Assembly (NCBI GenBank): GCA_050261675.1
Contig: JBLNDO010000023.1
Span: forward strand, 106,531 to 170,530
DNA length: 64,000 nt
Reading direction: 5' to 3'
Source of the DNA: DASUBN01 sp050261675
GTDB taxonomy: Bacteria; Pseudomonadota; Gammaproteobacteria; Natronospirales; REEB76
Below are positions 1-8,227 of the stretch, piece after piece. Position 1 is the first letter of the stretch. Every line of letters begins with the position of its first letter. A program made the translations under genes and the position numbers. Under the pieces are notes generated by a model. The model was not told the DNA's origin and did no database searches. It saw only the letters and a list, made by a program, of their open reading frames with translations.

Positions 1-712
1 GGTGCCAGTCCATGGAACCCGTGAACACCAGCTCCCCAGGCGCCTCGGGTGCGCCGTCGGGCTTGAAGTAATCCACATCCACCCCGGTCGGAACGCTGCG
101 CAATGCGGCCTCCGGCGCCTCCCGGTGGAGCAATTCCCGGTCCTGGGGGGACACGGCGACCGTAAGCCGCGCCGCGCGGCAGACCCTGGCCTCGTAACGG
201 CGCATCTTGCGCCATTCGATCCCGAGCAGGAGGCGGCGCCAGACCTGCGATTGCATCGCGGCGAGGCGTTTCAGAATCAGGTATTCCACGTTATGGGCGA
301 AAAACACCACCGGCACGCCGCCCGTCAGCGGAACGTTGGGCGCGGCGAAGGCAAAATCGGCGATGCATAGATCGACTTGTCCGGACGCCAGCAGCCGCTC
401 GACCTCGCGCCGCAGCGCCGGCACGCGGTATTTCCACACGTCCACGGGCATCGGCGAGAACCAGGAACGGAGCAACATCCAAGGGAAACGGAAGCTATGC
501 CACTTGGGAACCGTGTGTGGGAAGGAAAACACCCGCTTGCAACCGCTCAAGCGCCGATAAAGTTCCGCGGGGTCGTCTCCGGGCCCGTGCGTGGTGAGCA
601 CACTGACCGCATGGGTGCGCGCAAGCTCCGTCAGGATGTTGAGGCTGCGCAGCCGCCCTCCGCTGTTGGGCGGCCAGAGCCCGCCGACCTTGACCCAGAG
701 GATCCGCATCAT
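1..712 (-). CDS. Glycosyltransferase family 4, 3' end outside window
   Basis: The minus strand from 712 to the window edge is open. It encodes a GT4-type N-terminal half beginning MMRILWVKVGGLWPP and ending in GSMDWH, the motif that opens the C-terminal donor-binding domain of many group 1 glycosyltransferases. FAHNVEY lies at about residue 140, and an RxxRRYE helix follows. The start ATGATG overlaps the upstream asnB stop (ATGA), so the two are translationally coupled. The layout resembles the sugar transferases found in exosortase-associated EPS clusters, which is family knowledge rather than something proved here. It presumably adds a sugar to the lipid-linked EPS repeat on the cytoplasmic face. 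The C-terminal half, with the EX7E motif, lies beyond position 1. Confidence 0.85.
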   Translation of the reverse strand, partial: MMRILWVKVGGLWPPNSGGRLRSLNILTELARTHAVSVLTTHGPGDDPAELYRRLSGCKRVFSFPHTVPKWHSFRFPWMLLRSWFSPMPVDVWKYRVPALRREVERLLASGQVDLCIADFAFAAPNVPLTGGVPVVFFAHNVEYLILKRLAAMQSQVWRRLLLGIEWRKMRRYEARVCRAARLTVAVSPQDRELLHREAPEAALRSVPTGVDVDYFKPDGAPEAPGELVFTGSMDWH

Positions 713-2637
713 GCCGCGGCGCTCAACGCCGCTTCCTGAAGGCTGTCGCCCAGCACGGCTTCCGGTGCTTCGCCCTCCAGGAATAGCCGCTGCCACATCT
801 CGAGATTCATGAGCAACCACAGCCGGTCGCCGTGGTCGGAGGTCCCGCTGCGGTGCTCGGTAACCAGTTGCCGGAGCATCGCTGCGTTGAACAGGCCGCG
901 GTCCAGGGCCCGTGGGCCCACCACCAGCTCGTCCAGGAGGCCGGCATAACGGTCGCGCAGCCACTGCCCCACCGGTACCGGGAAGCCCATCTTGCGGCGG
1001 GTCAGAATCTCCTCCGGCAGAAGATCCTGGACGGCCGCGCGCAGCACGGCCTTGGTCCGCCAACCTTGCAGCTTGTGCTTGCCCGGGATGGCGGCGGCAT
1101 ATTCCACGAACTCATGGTCGAGGAACGGCACGCGGCTCTCGATGGAGGCCGCCATGCTCATCTGGTCCTGCTTCATGAGCAGTTCCACCATGTAGGTCTG
1201 CATGTCGGCATGGCTCATGCGCTCCAGCGTGCCGCCCGGCGCCCGGTCGTAGTGGCGCAGGCAGTCTTCATAGGGGTCATGGCCCGGTACATCGGCCAGC
1301 AGCAGGCGCTGCAGGGCCTCGGGGAAAACCGCGAAATTCTCGTAGAAGAGCCCGCGCGGGCCCGGGGGCGGGACGAGGAAACTGCGTTCCGCGTAGCGGC
1401 GCAAGCGGCGTGGCAGGCGCTGCACCAGGCGGCTGATGTTCTCGCGTAGGTGCGCGGGCACCGCCGCCCAATATGGCCGCCCCAGGCGCTCGTTCCAGGC
1501 GGTGACCCGATAGCGGTTGTAGCCAAGGAACAGCTCGTCGGAACCCTCGCCGGTGAGCACGACCTTGACATGTCCCGCGGCGAGGCGCGAGACAAAGTAC
1601 AGGCAGATGCTCGACGGGAAAGCGATAGGTTCGTCCTCGTGCCAGACCATGCGCGGCAGCGCACCGAGGAAATCGCCGGCGGACACCATCAGGTCGCGGT
1701 GTTCGGCTCCCACGGCGCGCGCCATGAGACGGGCATAACCGAGCTCGTTGTAACCCTGCTCTGCGAATCCGACGGCGAAGCTCTGCAGGCGGCCCTGCAT
1801 CATCGGCGCCATCAGAGCCGCAATCGCGCTGGAATCAATGCCGCCCGAGAGGAACAACCCCAGGGGCACGTCGCTCATGAGGTGCGAACGGACCGCCTCC
1901 TCCAGTCTCCGGCGAAGCTCGGAGGCGTGAACCTCGAAGGGGATGCTGTCCGGATGGAGTTTGTCGGGCAGGCTCCAATAGCTGCGCTGGCGGAACCCGT
2001 TGGCCGGCGTCCACGTCAGGGTGTGTGCGGGCAGCAGTTTGTGCACGTTCCGGAAAAAGGTCTCGCCGCCGGCGACATAACGATTCGCAAGGAACTCAGA
2101 CAGGATGGAGGTGTTCAGTGCGGGCGGAACACCGCCTGCCGCGAGGATGGCCTTGATCTCGGAGCCAAACAGGACTTCCTCCTCCGTGACCGCGTAGTAG
2201 AGCGGCTTGATGCCGAGCCGGTCGCGCGCCAGAAAGAGTTTCTGCGGGCCTTCCTCCCAGATGGCGAACGCAAACATCCCCCGCAAGTGCCGCACGCAAT
2301 CCTCGCCGTACGCCTCGTAGGCGCGAAGGATGACCTCGGTGTCGGATTGGGTCGAGAAGCGGTAGCCGCGCGCCATGAGTTCGCCGCGCAATTCCCGGAA
2401 GTTGTATATCTCGCCGTTGTAGGCGATCCACGTGCCTTGCACGCCCTGCATGGGCTGCCGCCCGCCGCCGATGTCGATGATGGAGAGCCGGCTGTGGGCG
2501 AATCCCGCCCTGCCCCGCGCGATCGTCCCGGCGTCGTCGGGGCCGCGGTGATGCAGCACGGCACGCATCCTCTCCAGCCGCGCCTGTTCCACCTCACGGC
2601 GTGGGTCGAGTTCCACTATTCCGGCTATACCGCACAT
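709..2637 (-). CDS. Asparagine synthase-type glutamine amidotransferase (copy 1)
   Basis: A 642-residue protein with class II glutamine amidotransferase N-terminus (catalytic Cys2 in MCGIAG; HHRGPDD at about 29-35) and a C-terminal synthetase domain with the PP-loop SGGIDSS at 264-270. Glutamine-derived ammonia would be transferred to an adenylated carboxylate. A GAGGAG ribosome site 7 nt upstream supports the ATG at 2637. In EPS and O-antigen loci such homologues often amidate uronic acids rather than make asparagine (WbpS and WbtH are precedents). The UDP-GlcNAc dehydrogenase of this operon would supply a uronic acid, so a uronamide-forming role is inferred. A second copy lies at 8228-10141. 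Real asparagine synthetase activity cannot be excluded. Confidence 0.9.
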   Translation of the reverse strand: MCGIAGIVELDPRREVEQARLERMRAVLHHRGPDDAGTIARGRAGFAHSRLSIIDIGGGRQPMQGVQGTWIAYNGEIYNFRELRGELMARGYRFSTQSDTEVILRAYEAYGEDCVRHLRGMFAFAIWEEGPQKLFLARDRLGIKPLYYAVTEEEVLFGSEIKAILAAGGVPPALNTSILSEFLANRYVAGGETFFRNVHKLLPAHTLTWTPANGFRQRSYWSLPDKLHPDSIPFEVHASELRRRLEEAVRSHLMSDVPLGLFLSGGIDSSAIAALMAPMMQGRLQSFAVGFAEQGYNELGYARLMARAVGAEHRDLMVSAGDFLGALPRMVWHEDEPIAFPSSICLYFVSRLAAGHVKVVLTGEGSDELFLGYNRYRVTAWNERLGRPYWAAVPAHLRENISRLVQRLPRRLRRYAERSFLVPPPGPRGLFYENFAVFPEALQRLLLADVPGHDPYEDCLRHYDRAPGGTLERMSHADMQTYMVELLMKQDQMSMAASIESRVPFLDHEFVEYAAAIPGKHKLQGWRTKAVLRAAVQDLLPEEILTRRKMGFPVPVGQWLRDRYAGLLDELVVGPRALDRGLFNAAMLRQLVTEHRSGTSDHGDRLWLLMNLEMWQRLFLEGEAPEAVLGDSLQEAALSAAA

Positions 2638-2653
2638 GGCACGGCTCCTCGTT

Positions 2654-4891
2654 TCATTCCGACATCAGGGGCGTGATGCCCAACTCGCCCTCGTGTTCCA
2701 CGGTGATCTGCCGGTCGTCGACCCGAATCGTCTCCCGCCCACCGTCGAACACGAGCTTCGAAAGCCCCTCGGCCTGCACCACCGCGACCGCCGGTGGCTC
2801 GCCGCCCTCCTCAGCCGGAATCAGCAGCGTTACGATGCTGAGGGGCAGGCGGGTTAGCGTGCCGTAGCAAAGCAGCGGTGCCGGCGCGCGTAACCCGTAA
2901 TCCGGCGAGACCCAAGCGCGGATGGGCTCGACCTCGCCTTCATGGATACTGGTTTCCAGTGTGGCCGTCGAGAAGGGACGGACGAGAAGTCCGCGGCCGT
3001 CGGGCGCAGCGGCACGCATCCACCCGTTTCCGCCGCGGGACAGCGAGACCGTGCCGAATTGGAACAGCAAATCCACCTGGTGCACATCCGCGGCCAGGAG
3101 ATCATCCACCACCACCCAGTAACGCGGCTTCACGAACAACACACGGCGCCGGTGCCGCACGGGGTCGCGCAGGCGGCCGTAGGCGTCGTGCACGGCATCG
3201 GCGTAATCGAATCGCGGCGCGGAACGCCATGCCAGGAGCTCGGCCGCCGGCCGTTTGCGCCAGGAAAACGGCCCGGCGGGGGCCGCTTGGCTTTGCCGGT
3301 CGATCACCACGGTGTTGTGGGCGGCACTGCCACGAAAATGGTCGCGCCAGTTCGCGTGGGCCGTGTAGCAATATGTCCCGGGGTCCACCAACAATGGGTG
3401 ACCGAACGGACTGCACTGCACGCTGAGCAGATCCGCATGACCGTGACCGCCGCTCACGCTGCAGCCGAGCGGTCCCACGTCGAACAACAGTTGCGGGGCA
3501 TCCGGTTCCCAGCCTCCCTGCATCACCGCCCAGCCGCCGTCGGCGAATAGCCTTGACGGTGGGTGAGGCGGCGGCCGCGCCTCGAGCGCATCGAAGGCTT
3601 CACATCCCGCGGGACCCAGCAGCCAGGCGGTCTCGGGCGCCCTGCCACGCGCCGCCCAGGCGTAATCGGCGCGCTTGAAGAACGCAGCCGACAGCGCGAG
3701 CACATCGCGGCAGTCGTCGGCACCACGCGGGGAAAGCGGCAGGAGGCGCCCGCCGTCCGTATCGCCGATCTGGGGCATGCTGCCGTCGGGCCGGCAAATC
3801 GCCAGCAAATAATCCACCACCCGGCAGACCTGCGCCTGGGCGTCCTTTGGGACGGGTATGCCGTTGCGGGCGGCAAGCACCAGAAAATGCAGGTAAATTT
3901 CCGCGGTATAGCGCTGATAGCAGGTGGATTGCTCGAAATAGACGCCGTCAGACAACACCTGCCGCGGCAGCTGCTCGAGCAACACTCGCATGCCAAGCTT
4001 CAGCCAGCGTTGCGCCCGCGGCAACTCCGGCAACAGCACGCCCGCGTAGAAAAGCCCCAGGGCCTCACCCGTCAGATGCGTGTTGGGTGAAAAATAATGA
4101 GACAGATACCGCTCCACGTGCCCCGCGTGTGCGCACATCGATTCGAGCATGTCTGCGTACAAGGCCGGCGTGAGCGCCGCGGAATCGCGAAACAGGTTGA
4201 GGGCCCAGCACCAGCTGATCATGCGATAGGACACTTCCAGGCTGCTGGCCCAGTTGATGCCCATCCCCGGGGGGTTGGCCCGGATCCAGTCGCGCACGCA
4301 AGCGGCGAACATCGACGCATAGCGTTCGTCGCCGCTCAACCGGTAGGCTTGACCAAGCTCGACCAGCCACTGGTGGCGGTTGAGTTCCCAAGTGACCTTG
4401 CTGTCACCGACGCTCTCCATGTCGAGCGGATCGATGCGGCTCCAATGCACGAGCGGCGCTCGCTTTCCCGATACCGCGTCCCGGTGCCAATCGATGGGAT
4501 GGCCGAGGAACAGTGCACGATGGCCGAGCAACCGGAAACTGTAGCTGCAAACTGCGTCCGCAGCGGCAAGGATGCGCGCACGCGCCTCCGGCATTTCGGA
4601 GATGAACAACCCCGGCAGGCGCTGATCGCCGACCCCGGCAAAAAAGCGCTCCGCGCCATTGCGTCTGAAGGCACCGAGGCGCGCATGCGCATCGTCCCGG
4701 ATCGCCGAGCGGCCCGGCTCCCTCGCGGTGACATGCGGCGACCAGGCGGGCGCTGAATACGCCTCTTGCGACCCGATGCCTGCGTCACCGGGCGCACCCA
4801 CCGCCAAACGATCGATGGAGCGCGAAACTTCCTGCCAGCCGCGGTTGGCCAGATCCCGCAAATCCGCATGCAGCACGCGCGACAGCCTCAT
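2654..4891 (-). CDS. Heparinase II/III family polysaccharide lyase-like protein
   Basis: A 745-residue protein. The N-terminal half has an alpha/alpha-toroid pattern with SYRMISWCWALNLF near 225 and HFSPNTHLTGEALGL near 265. The C-terminal beta domain is typical of the family, with SGGHGHADLLS, VDPGTYCY and AAHNTVVIDRQSQ. The chosen ATG at 4891 overlaps the preceding GT4 stop as ATGA; the longer reading frame from 4921 is less likely. Family members cleave uronic-acid-containing polymers by beta-elimination. In EPS operons such enzymes probably trim or release the polymer, or degrade misrouted chains. No obvious signal peptide is visible at the N-terminus, which is odd for an enzyme meant to act in the periplasm, so its location is uncertain. 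Confidence 0.85.
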   Translation of the reverse strand: MRLSRVLHADLRDLANRGWQEVSRSIDRLAVGAPGDAGIGSQEAYSAPAWSPHVTAREPGRSAIRDDAHARLGAFRRNGAERFFAGVGDQRLPGLFISEMPEARARILAAADAVCSYSFRLLGHRALFLGHPIDWHRDAVSGKRAPLVHWSRIDPLDMESVGDSKVTWELNRHQWLVELGQAYRLSGDERYASMFAACVRDWIRANPPGMGINWASSLEVSYRMISWCWALNLFRDSAALTPALYADMLESMCAHAGHVERYLSHYFSPNTHLTGEALGLFYAGVLLPELPRAQRWLKLGMRVLLEQLPRQVLSDGVYFEQSTCYQRYTAEIYLHFLVLAARNGIPVPKDAQAQVCRVVDYLLAICRPDGSMPQIGDTDGGRLLPLSPRGADDCRDVLALSAAFFKRADYAWAARGRAPETAWLLGPAGCEAFDALEARPPPHPPSRLFADGGWAVMQGGWEPDAPQLLFDVGPLGCSVSGGHGHADLLSVQCSPFGHPLLVDPGTYCYTAHANWRDHFRGSAAHNTVVIDRQSQAAPAGPFSWRKRPAAELLAWRSAPRFDYADAVHDAYGRLRDPVRHRRRVLFVKPRYWVVVDDLLAADVHQVDLLFQFGTVSLSRGGNGWMRAAAPDGRGLLVRPFSTATLETSIHEGEVEPIRAWVSPDYGLRAPAPLLCYGTLTRLPLSIVTLLIPAEEGGEPPAVAVVQAEGLSKLVFDGGRETIRVDDRQITVEHEGELGITPLMSE

Positions 4892-6018
4892 GCCGAATCT
4901 CCACGGTATACTGCGGCCCACTCCGCGGAAAGCCGCGACCAGGTGTAGCGCCGGAGTTCACCCTTGGCACGCCGGGCGATGCGCCGTGCGCGGGACGGCT
5001 GCTCCAGGAGGGATGTGACCGCCCGCGCCATGGCGGCCGGGTCGTCGGCCGGCACCAGTAGCCCCGCCTCCCCGCCACAGGCCATCGCAGCGATGTCGCC
5101 GGTTCCGGTGGTCACCACCGGCACACCCGCTGCAAAGGCCTCGAGCAGCGAGACCGGCTGGTTGTCCACTATTGCGGCGTTCAGAAAGATGTCCGCGTCG
5201 GCGTACAACCGTGGAACCGCATCGGGCTCAACGCGTCCCAGGAACCGGACACCGTCCAACCCGAGTTCCGAGACACGCGCGCGCAAGCGCGGTTCATCGC
5301 TGCCGTATCCGGCAATCGCGAGGGTCGCGTCTGGATAGCTCGGCTTGAGGAGTGCGAACGCCTCGATCACCGTCTCCACCCGGTAGGGCCGCTCCAGGTT
5401 GCGCATGGAAAGCAGCCGCGGCCGCAGGCTCCGTCGCTCCCGGTAGACGAAGCGGGTGACATCCACCACGTTCGGCACCACCTTCACCCGATGACCGTGG
5501 CGCGCGAAGACTTCCTTAAGGTAACGGGACGGCACCACGATCTCGTGGGCAAGCCGCAGCCAAGGGTGCACGCGAAGCCCCCAGCGGCCCAGGTGGTCCT
5601 CCGCTTCGCCGCTGTGGTAGTGCAGAACGACACGCTTCCCGAAAAGCCGTGCCGCCAACAAGGCCGGTGCCGGCGCCAACAGGAAGGACCAGTAGGCAGC
5701 GGAGAAGACATGAACGACGTCAGTGCGGCGCAAAGCGAAGAGACTCGGCAGGTAAAGGAGCTGGTTGAGGAACGTGCGCAGATACCGTACCCGGCGCAGC
5801 CAGCGTAGCGGCGCGGGGAACGGAGGATTCACCGGCAAAAAGCGCACCGTGTACCCGTCACGCTGCAACCGCTCGAGAAGCGCGCAGGCCTGCACTCCCT
5901 GGCCTCCCAATATCTCCAGACTTGCGGCCACAAGAGTGATCCGCGGAAGCCGCGGGGCATACGGTATGGGAGCGTCCGCGGCGACCTCGGTGCGATCCGT
6001 CACTGCGCTAGACCTCAT
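4888..6018 (-). CDS. Glycosyltransferase family 4
   Basis: A 376-residue GT-B fold enzyme. The N-terminal Rossmann domain contains a glycine-rich loop (LEILGGQGVQACAL). VVPNVVDVTRF marks the domain hinge, and the C-terminal domain has an acidic segment (NQPVSLLEAFAAGVPVV) in place of the usual EX7E stretch. The start at 6018 overlaps the stop of the HAF-repeat gene (ATGA), and its own stop overlaps the lyase start. It should transfer a nucleotide-activated sugar with retention of configuration to the growing lipid-linked EPS unit. Donor and acceptor cannot be read from the sequence. Confidence 0.88.
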   Translation of the reverse strand: MRSSAVTDRTEVAADAPIPYAPRLPRITLVAASLEILGGQGVQACALLERLQRDGYTVRFLPVNPPFPAPLRWLRRVRYLRTFLNQLLYLPSLFALRRTDVVHVFSAAYWSFLLAPAPALLAARLFGKRVVLHYHSGEAEDHLGRWGLRVHPWLRLAHEIVVPSRYLKEVFARHGHRVKVVPNVVDVTRFVYRERRSLRPRLLSMRNLERPYRVETVIEAFALLKPSYPDATLAIAGYGSDEPRLRARVSELGLDGVRFLGRVEPDAVPRLYADADIFLNAAIVDNQPVSLLEAFAAGVPVVTTGTGDIAAMACGGEAGLLVPADDPAAMARAVTSLLEQPSRARRIARRAKGELRRYTWSRLSAEWAAVYRGDSA

Positions 6019-7172
6019 GGATGATGCCTGCGTTCCGGGAATGAATCGGCGAGGTCCAGCCTGAAAGCATGGGTCTCTCCGTTGTGCAGGCCGACACCCG
6101 CGATTTCACCGCGGATGTTGATGGCACGGGCTTCCGTGAGCACCCATCCGGAATTGAGCGGGATCAGCGTGTTGAGATCCACAACCTTGCCGAAACTCCA
6201 CAGGACGGCATGCGAATTGCCGCTGCCGGCGCCAGACCAGCCCACCGCCATCCCCAGTGCGTTGACGGCGAGTGCCGCGCTGTTGGCATCGCCTGGGAGT
6301 GTGCCTAGGTCGCGCATCGTGCCTGCATCCCAGATAAACGCCCGGGACACAGAAGCGTCGGCGGTGCCGGACCAGCCCACCACCTGCCCCTTCCAATTGA
6401 CCGCCAGCGCGGTGCTGGACGTCTGCCCGGCGAGGACGCCAAGACCGGTGCGCGCACCGTATTGCCAGAGACTCGCCTCGCGATCGAAAGAGGATGTGCC
6501 GAGCAGCCCCGCATCCGCGGCGTAATCGCCCGCCATCACGCCAAGGTCATTCACGCCAAACAGCCGGCTGATGGACCAATCACCGGCGCCGCCGCCCAGG
6601 TCCTGCATCTGCCCGTCCTGCCACAGTACGGCATGCAGCACCCAGGACCCACGGATCGTCTCGGAAGCACCCGTCACCCAACCAAAATCGTTTATCCCGA
6701 AGCCAGTACTCATGCCGTAGCGGTCATTGAAGGAACAGGGGCAAAACAGCGCGCCCAGGCTGTGCATGACCCCTTGATCCCAGATGAAGCCCTGCATGAT
6801 CTCGGGGAAAGAGGGCCCGAATTCGTTGATGCCGCTGACTCCGGTCACCTGGCTGCGATCATTGATTGCGGTGGCATAGCTGCTAAGCCCGCCATTGAGC
6901 ACGCCGAGGTCCTGCAGCGTGCCGTTCGCATACAGGAAGGCGTGGCGGCTGCCATCCGGCAGGCCGGCCCAACCCACCACCTGGCCCTGGTCGTTCATCC
7001 CCAGAGCGTCGCTCGATACACCACCGAGCGTGCCGAGATCGGTAACGAGGTAGCGCGGCGCCGGAAGCCCCCGGCTCATCATCGTCGGCGACATCATTAG
7101 GAATGTGAGACCCAATATACCGGCGGCAATTCTCTTGAAATGCTCGGGATGGTGATTCAAGGTTTTCTCCAT
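6015..7172 (-). CDS. HAF-repeat secreted protein
   Basis: A 385-residue protein starting MEKTLNHHPEHFKRIAAG, with a hydrophobic signal-like segment (AAGILGLTFLMMSPTMM) at residues 15-31. The rest consists of about six imperfect repeats of 50-60 residues. Each has a half like HAFLYxxGxxxDLG followed by AxxINxxGQVVGW, the HAF-repeat signature. It lies 8 nt after the sulfotransferase stop and overlaps the next GT4 gene by 4 nt, so it is firmly within the EPS operon. HAF-repeat proteins are predicted extracellular beta-propeller-like proteins of unknown function. No PEP-CTERM tail is present at the C-terminus (ends FPERRHHP). A role as a matrix or polymer-binding protein is only inference. Confidence 0.8.
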   Translation of the reverse strand: MEKTLNHHPEHFKRIAAGILGLTFLMMSPTMMSRGLPAPRYLVTDLGTLGGVSSDALGMNDQGQVVGWAGLPDGSRHAFLYANGTLQDLGVLNGGLSSYATAINDRSQVTGVSGINEFGPSFPEIMQGFIWDQGVMHSLGALFCPCSFNDRYGMSTGFGINDFGWVTGASETIRGSWVLHAVLWQDGQMQDLGGGAGDWSISRLFGVNDLGVMAGDYAADAGLLGTSSFDREASLWQYGARTGLGVLAGQTSSTALAVNWKGQVVGWSGTADASVSRAFIWDAGTMRDLGTLPGDANSAALAVNALGMAVGWSGAGSGNSHAVLWSFGKVVDLNTLIPLNSGWVLTEARAINIRGEIAGVGLHNGETHAFRLDLADSFPERRHHP

Positions 7173-7180
7173 ACGGCGAT

Positions 7181-8209
7181 TCACGGCCGATAGCGATAGC
7201 GCAGCATCAAGGGCAAGACCAGCAGGTAGAGGCCTTTCTGCATGATGAAGCTGAAATAACTGCGCCAAGATTCATCCGGCGCTATCTTCTGCACGGGCTT
7301 GAGGCGCAAGTCGTTGCCGGCGATCTGGTGCCCCTGCTTCAACAAGTGGCCGGCGCCGGCGGCGTAATCAATGCGAGGCACGCCGAGCAGGTCCGCGACG
7401 CCGCTGAGCGCCACGTCGGGGTTCCTGGTGTAGTCCTCGTAGCGCAGGAACAGACTGGGTCCGTGAAGTTGCCGCCTGACGCGTTCGCAGAAGTAATTCA
7501 CCAATGCCCAGGTACCTGCGAACCGCAGGTTGCTCCTGCGTTTCACGTTGGCAAAGGGACCATCCTTGGGGCGCTCGCGGTACGGGATGCGCAGAGAATA
7601 GGCGACGCCGCGAACGTCCCGCACCAGATGAAGCAACCTCAGGTCGAGGCCCGCAACCCGCGACAAAGCCAGAGCACGCGCCGGGTTTTTGGAAGAATCG
7701 ACGATTATGGAAGCGCCGGAAAGCCGCGCGATGGTGCTGAACAGCGCCAGGGTGTATTCCGCATAACGTGAGAATTTTCGACCGCGGTAGGACAGGCCGT
7801 TGAATGGCAGGAACAGGGCGCGCAGGCGCTCGTAGCGGTGCTGCAACCTGCGATACTCGCCCTGGGAGAACCGCGGCACGGTTGCGCTCCATTCGCGCAT
7901 CACGCCGCGCCAGAAGCCGCATTCCCCGGCCTTCAGGGTGCAGGCGCAATACTCTTCGTCGGAATTCGCGGATTGCAGCAGGTTGCCGAGTTCTCCACAG
8001 GAGAATACCCCGGGGTAGGCCCCGATCAGGCGGTCCAATAGGGTCGAACCGCTGCGACCGTCGCCGGCTATGTAGATCACCTTGACGCGGGTGTCACCGC
8101 CGGCCGAAGCCGGCGGCGAGTGCTCGGCGGGCGCTTGCACACCCCGTGCGGCGACGTCATTCACGACAAATTGAGCGTTGTTTTGCATAAATCGGCCCCG
8201 GAATGGCAT
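7181..8209 (-). CDS. Sulfotransferase family protein
   Basis: A 342-residue PAPS-dependent sulfotransferase-like enzyme. The 5'-phosphosulfate loop is DGRSGSTLLDRLIG (50-63) and the 3'-phosphate-binding region is LLHLVRDVRGVAYS (192-205). A Cys-rich insert (CGELG and CACTLKAGEC) follows the first motif. An alternative ATG seven codons downstream (8188) is possible; neither has a strong ribosome site. In this EPS operon it would O- or N-sulfate sugar residues, making an acidic sulfated polymer. The substrate and whether it acts before or after polymerisation are unknown. PAPS-synthesis genes are not in the window. Confidence 0.85.
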   Translation of the reverse strand: MPFRGRFMQNNAQFVVNDVAARGVQAPAEHSPPASAGGDTRVKVIYIAGDGRSGSTLLDRLIGAYPGVFSCGELGNLLQSANSDEEYCACTLKAGECGFWRGVMREWSATVPRFSQGEYRRLQHRYERLRALFLPFNGLSYRGRKFSRYAEYTLALFSTIARLSGASIIVDSSKNPARALALSRVAGLDLRLLHLVRDVRGVAYSLRIPYRERPKDGPFANVKRRSNLRFAGTWALVNYFCERVRRQLHGPSLFLRYEDYTRNPDVALSGVADLLGVPRIDYAAGAGHLLKQGHQIAGNDLRLKPVQKIAPDESWRSYFSFIMQKGLYLLVLPLMLRYRYRP

Positions 8210-8227
8210 GGCGATACGCGGCGCCTT

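Noticed and set aside
1450..2676. Long open frame on plus (408 codons) opposite asnB copy 1
   Set aside because: It is the antisense shadow of a well-supported gene in GC-rich DNA; its translation has no recognisable domains.
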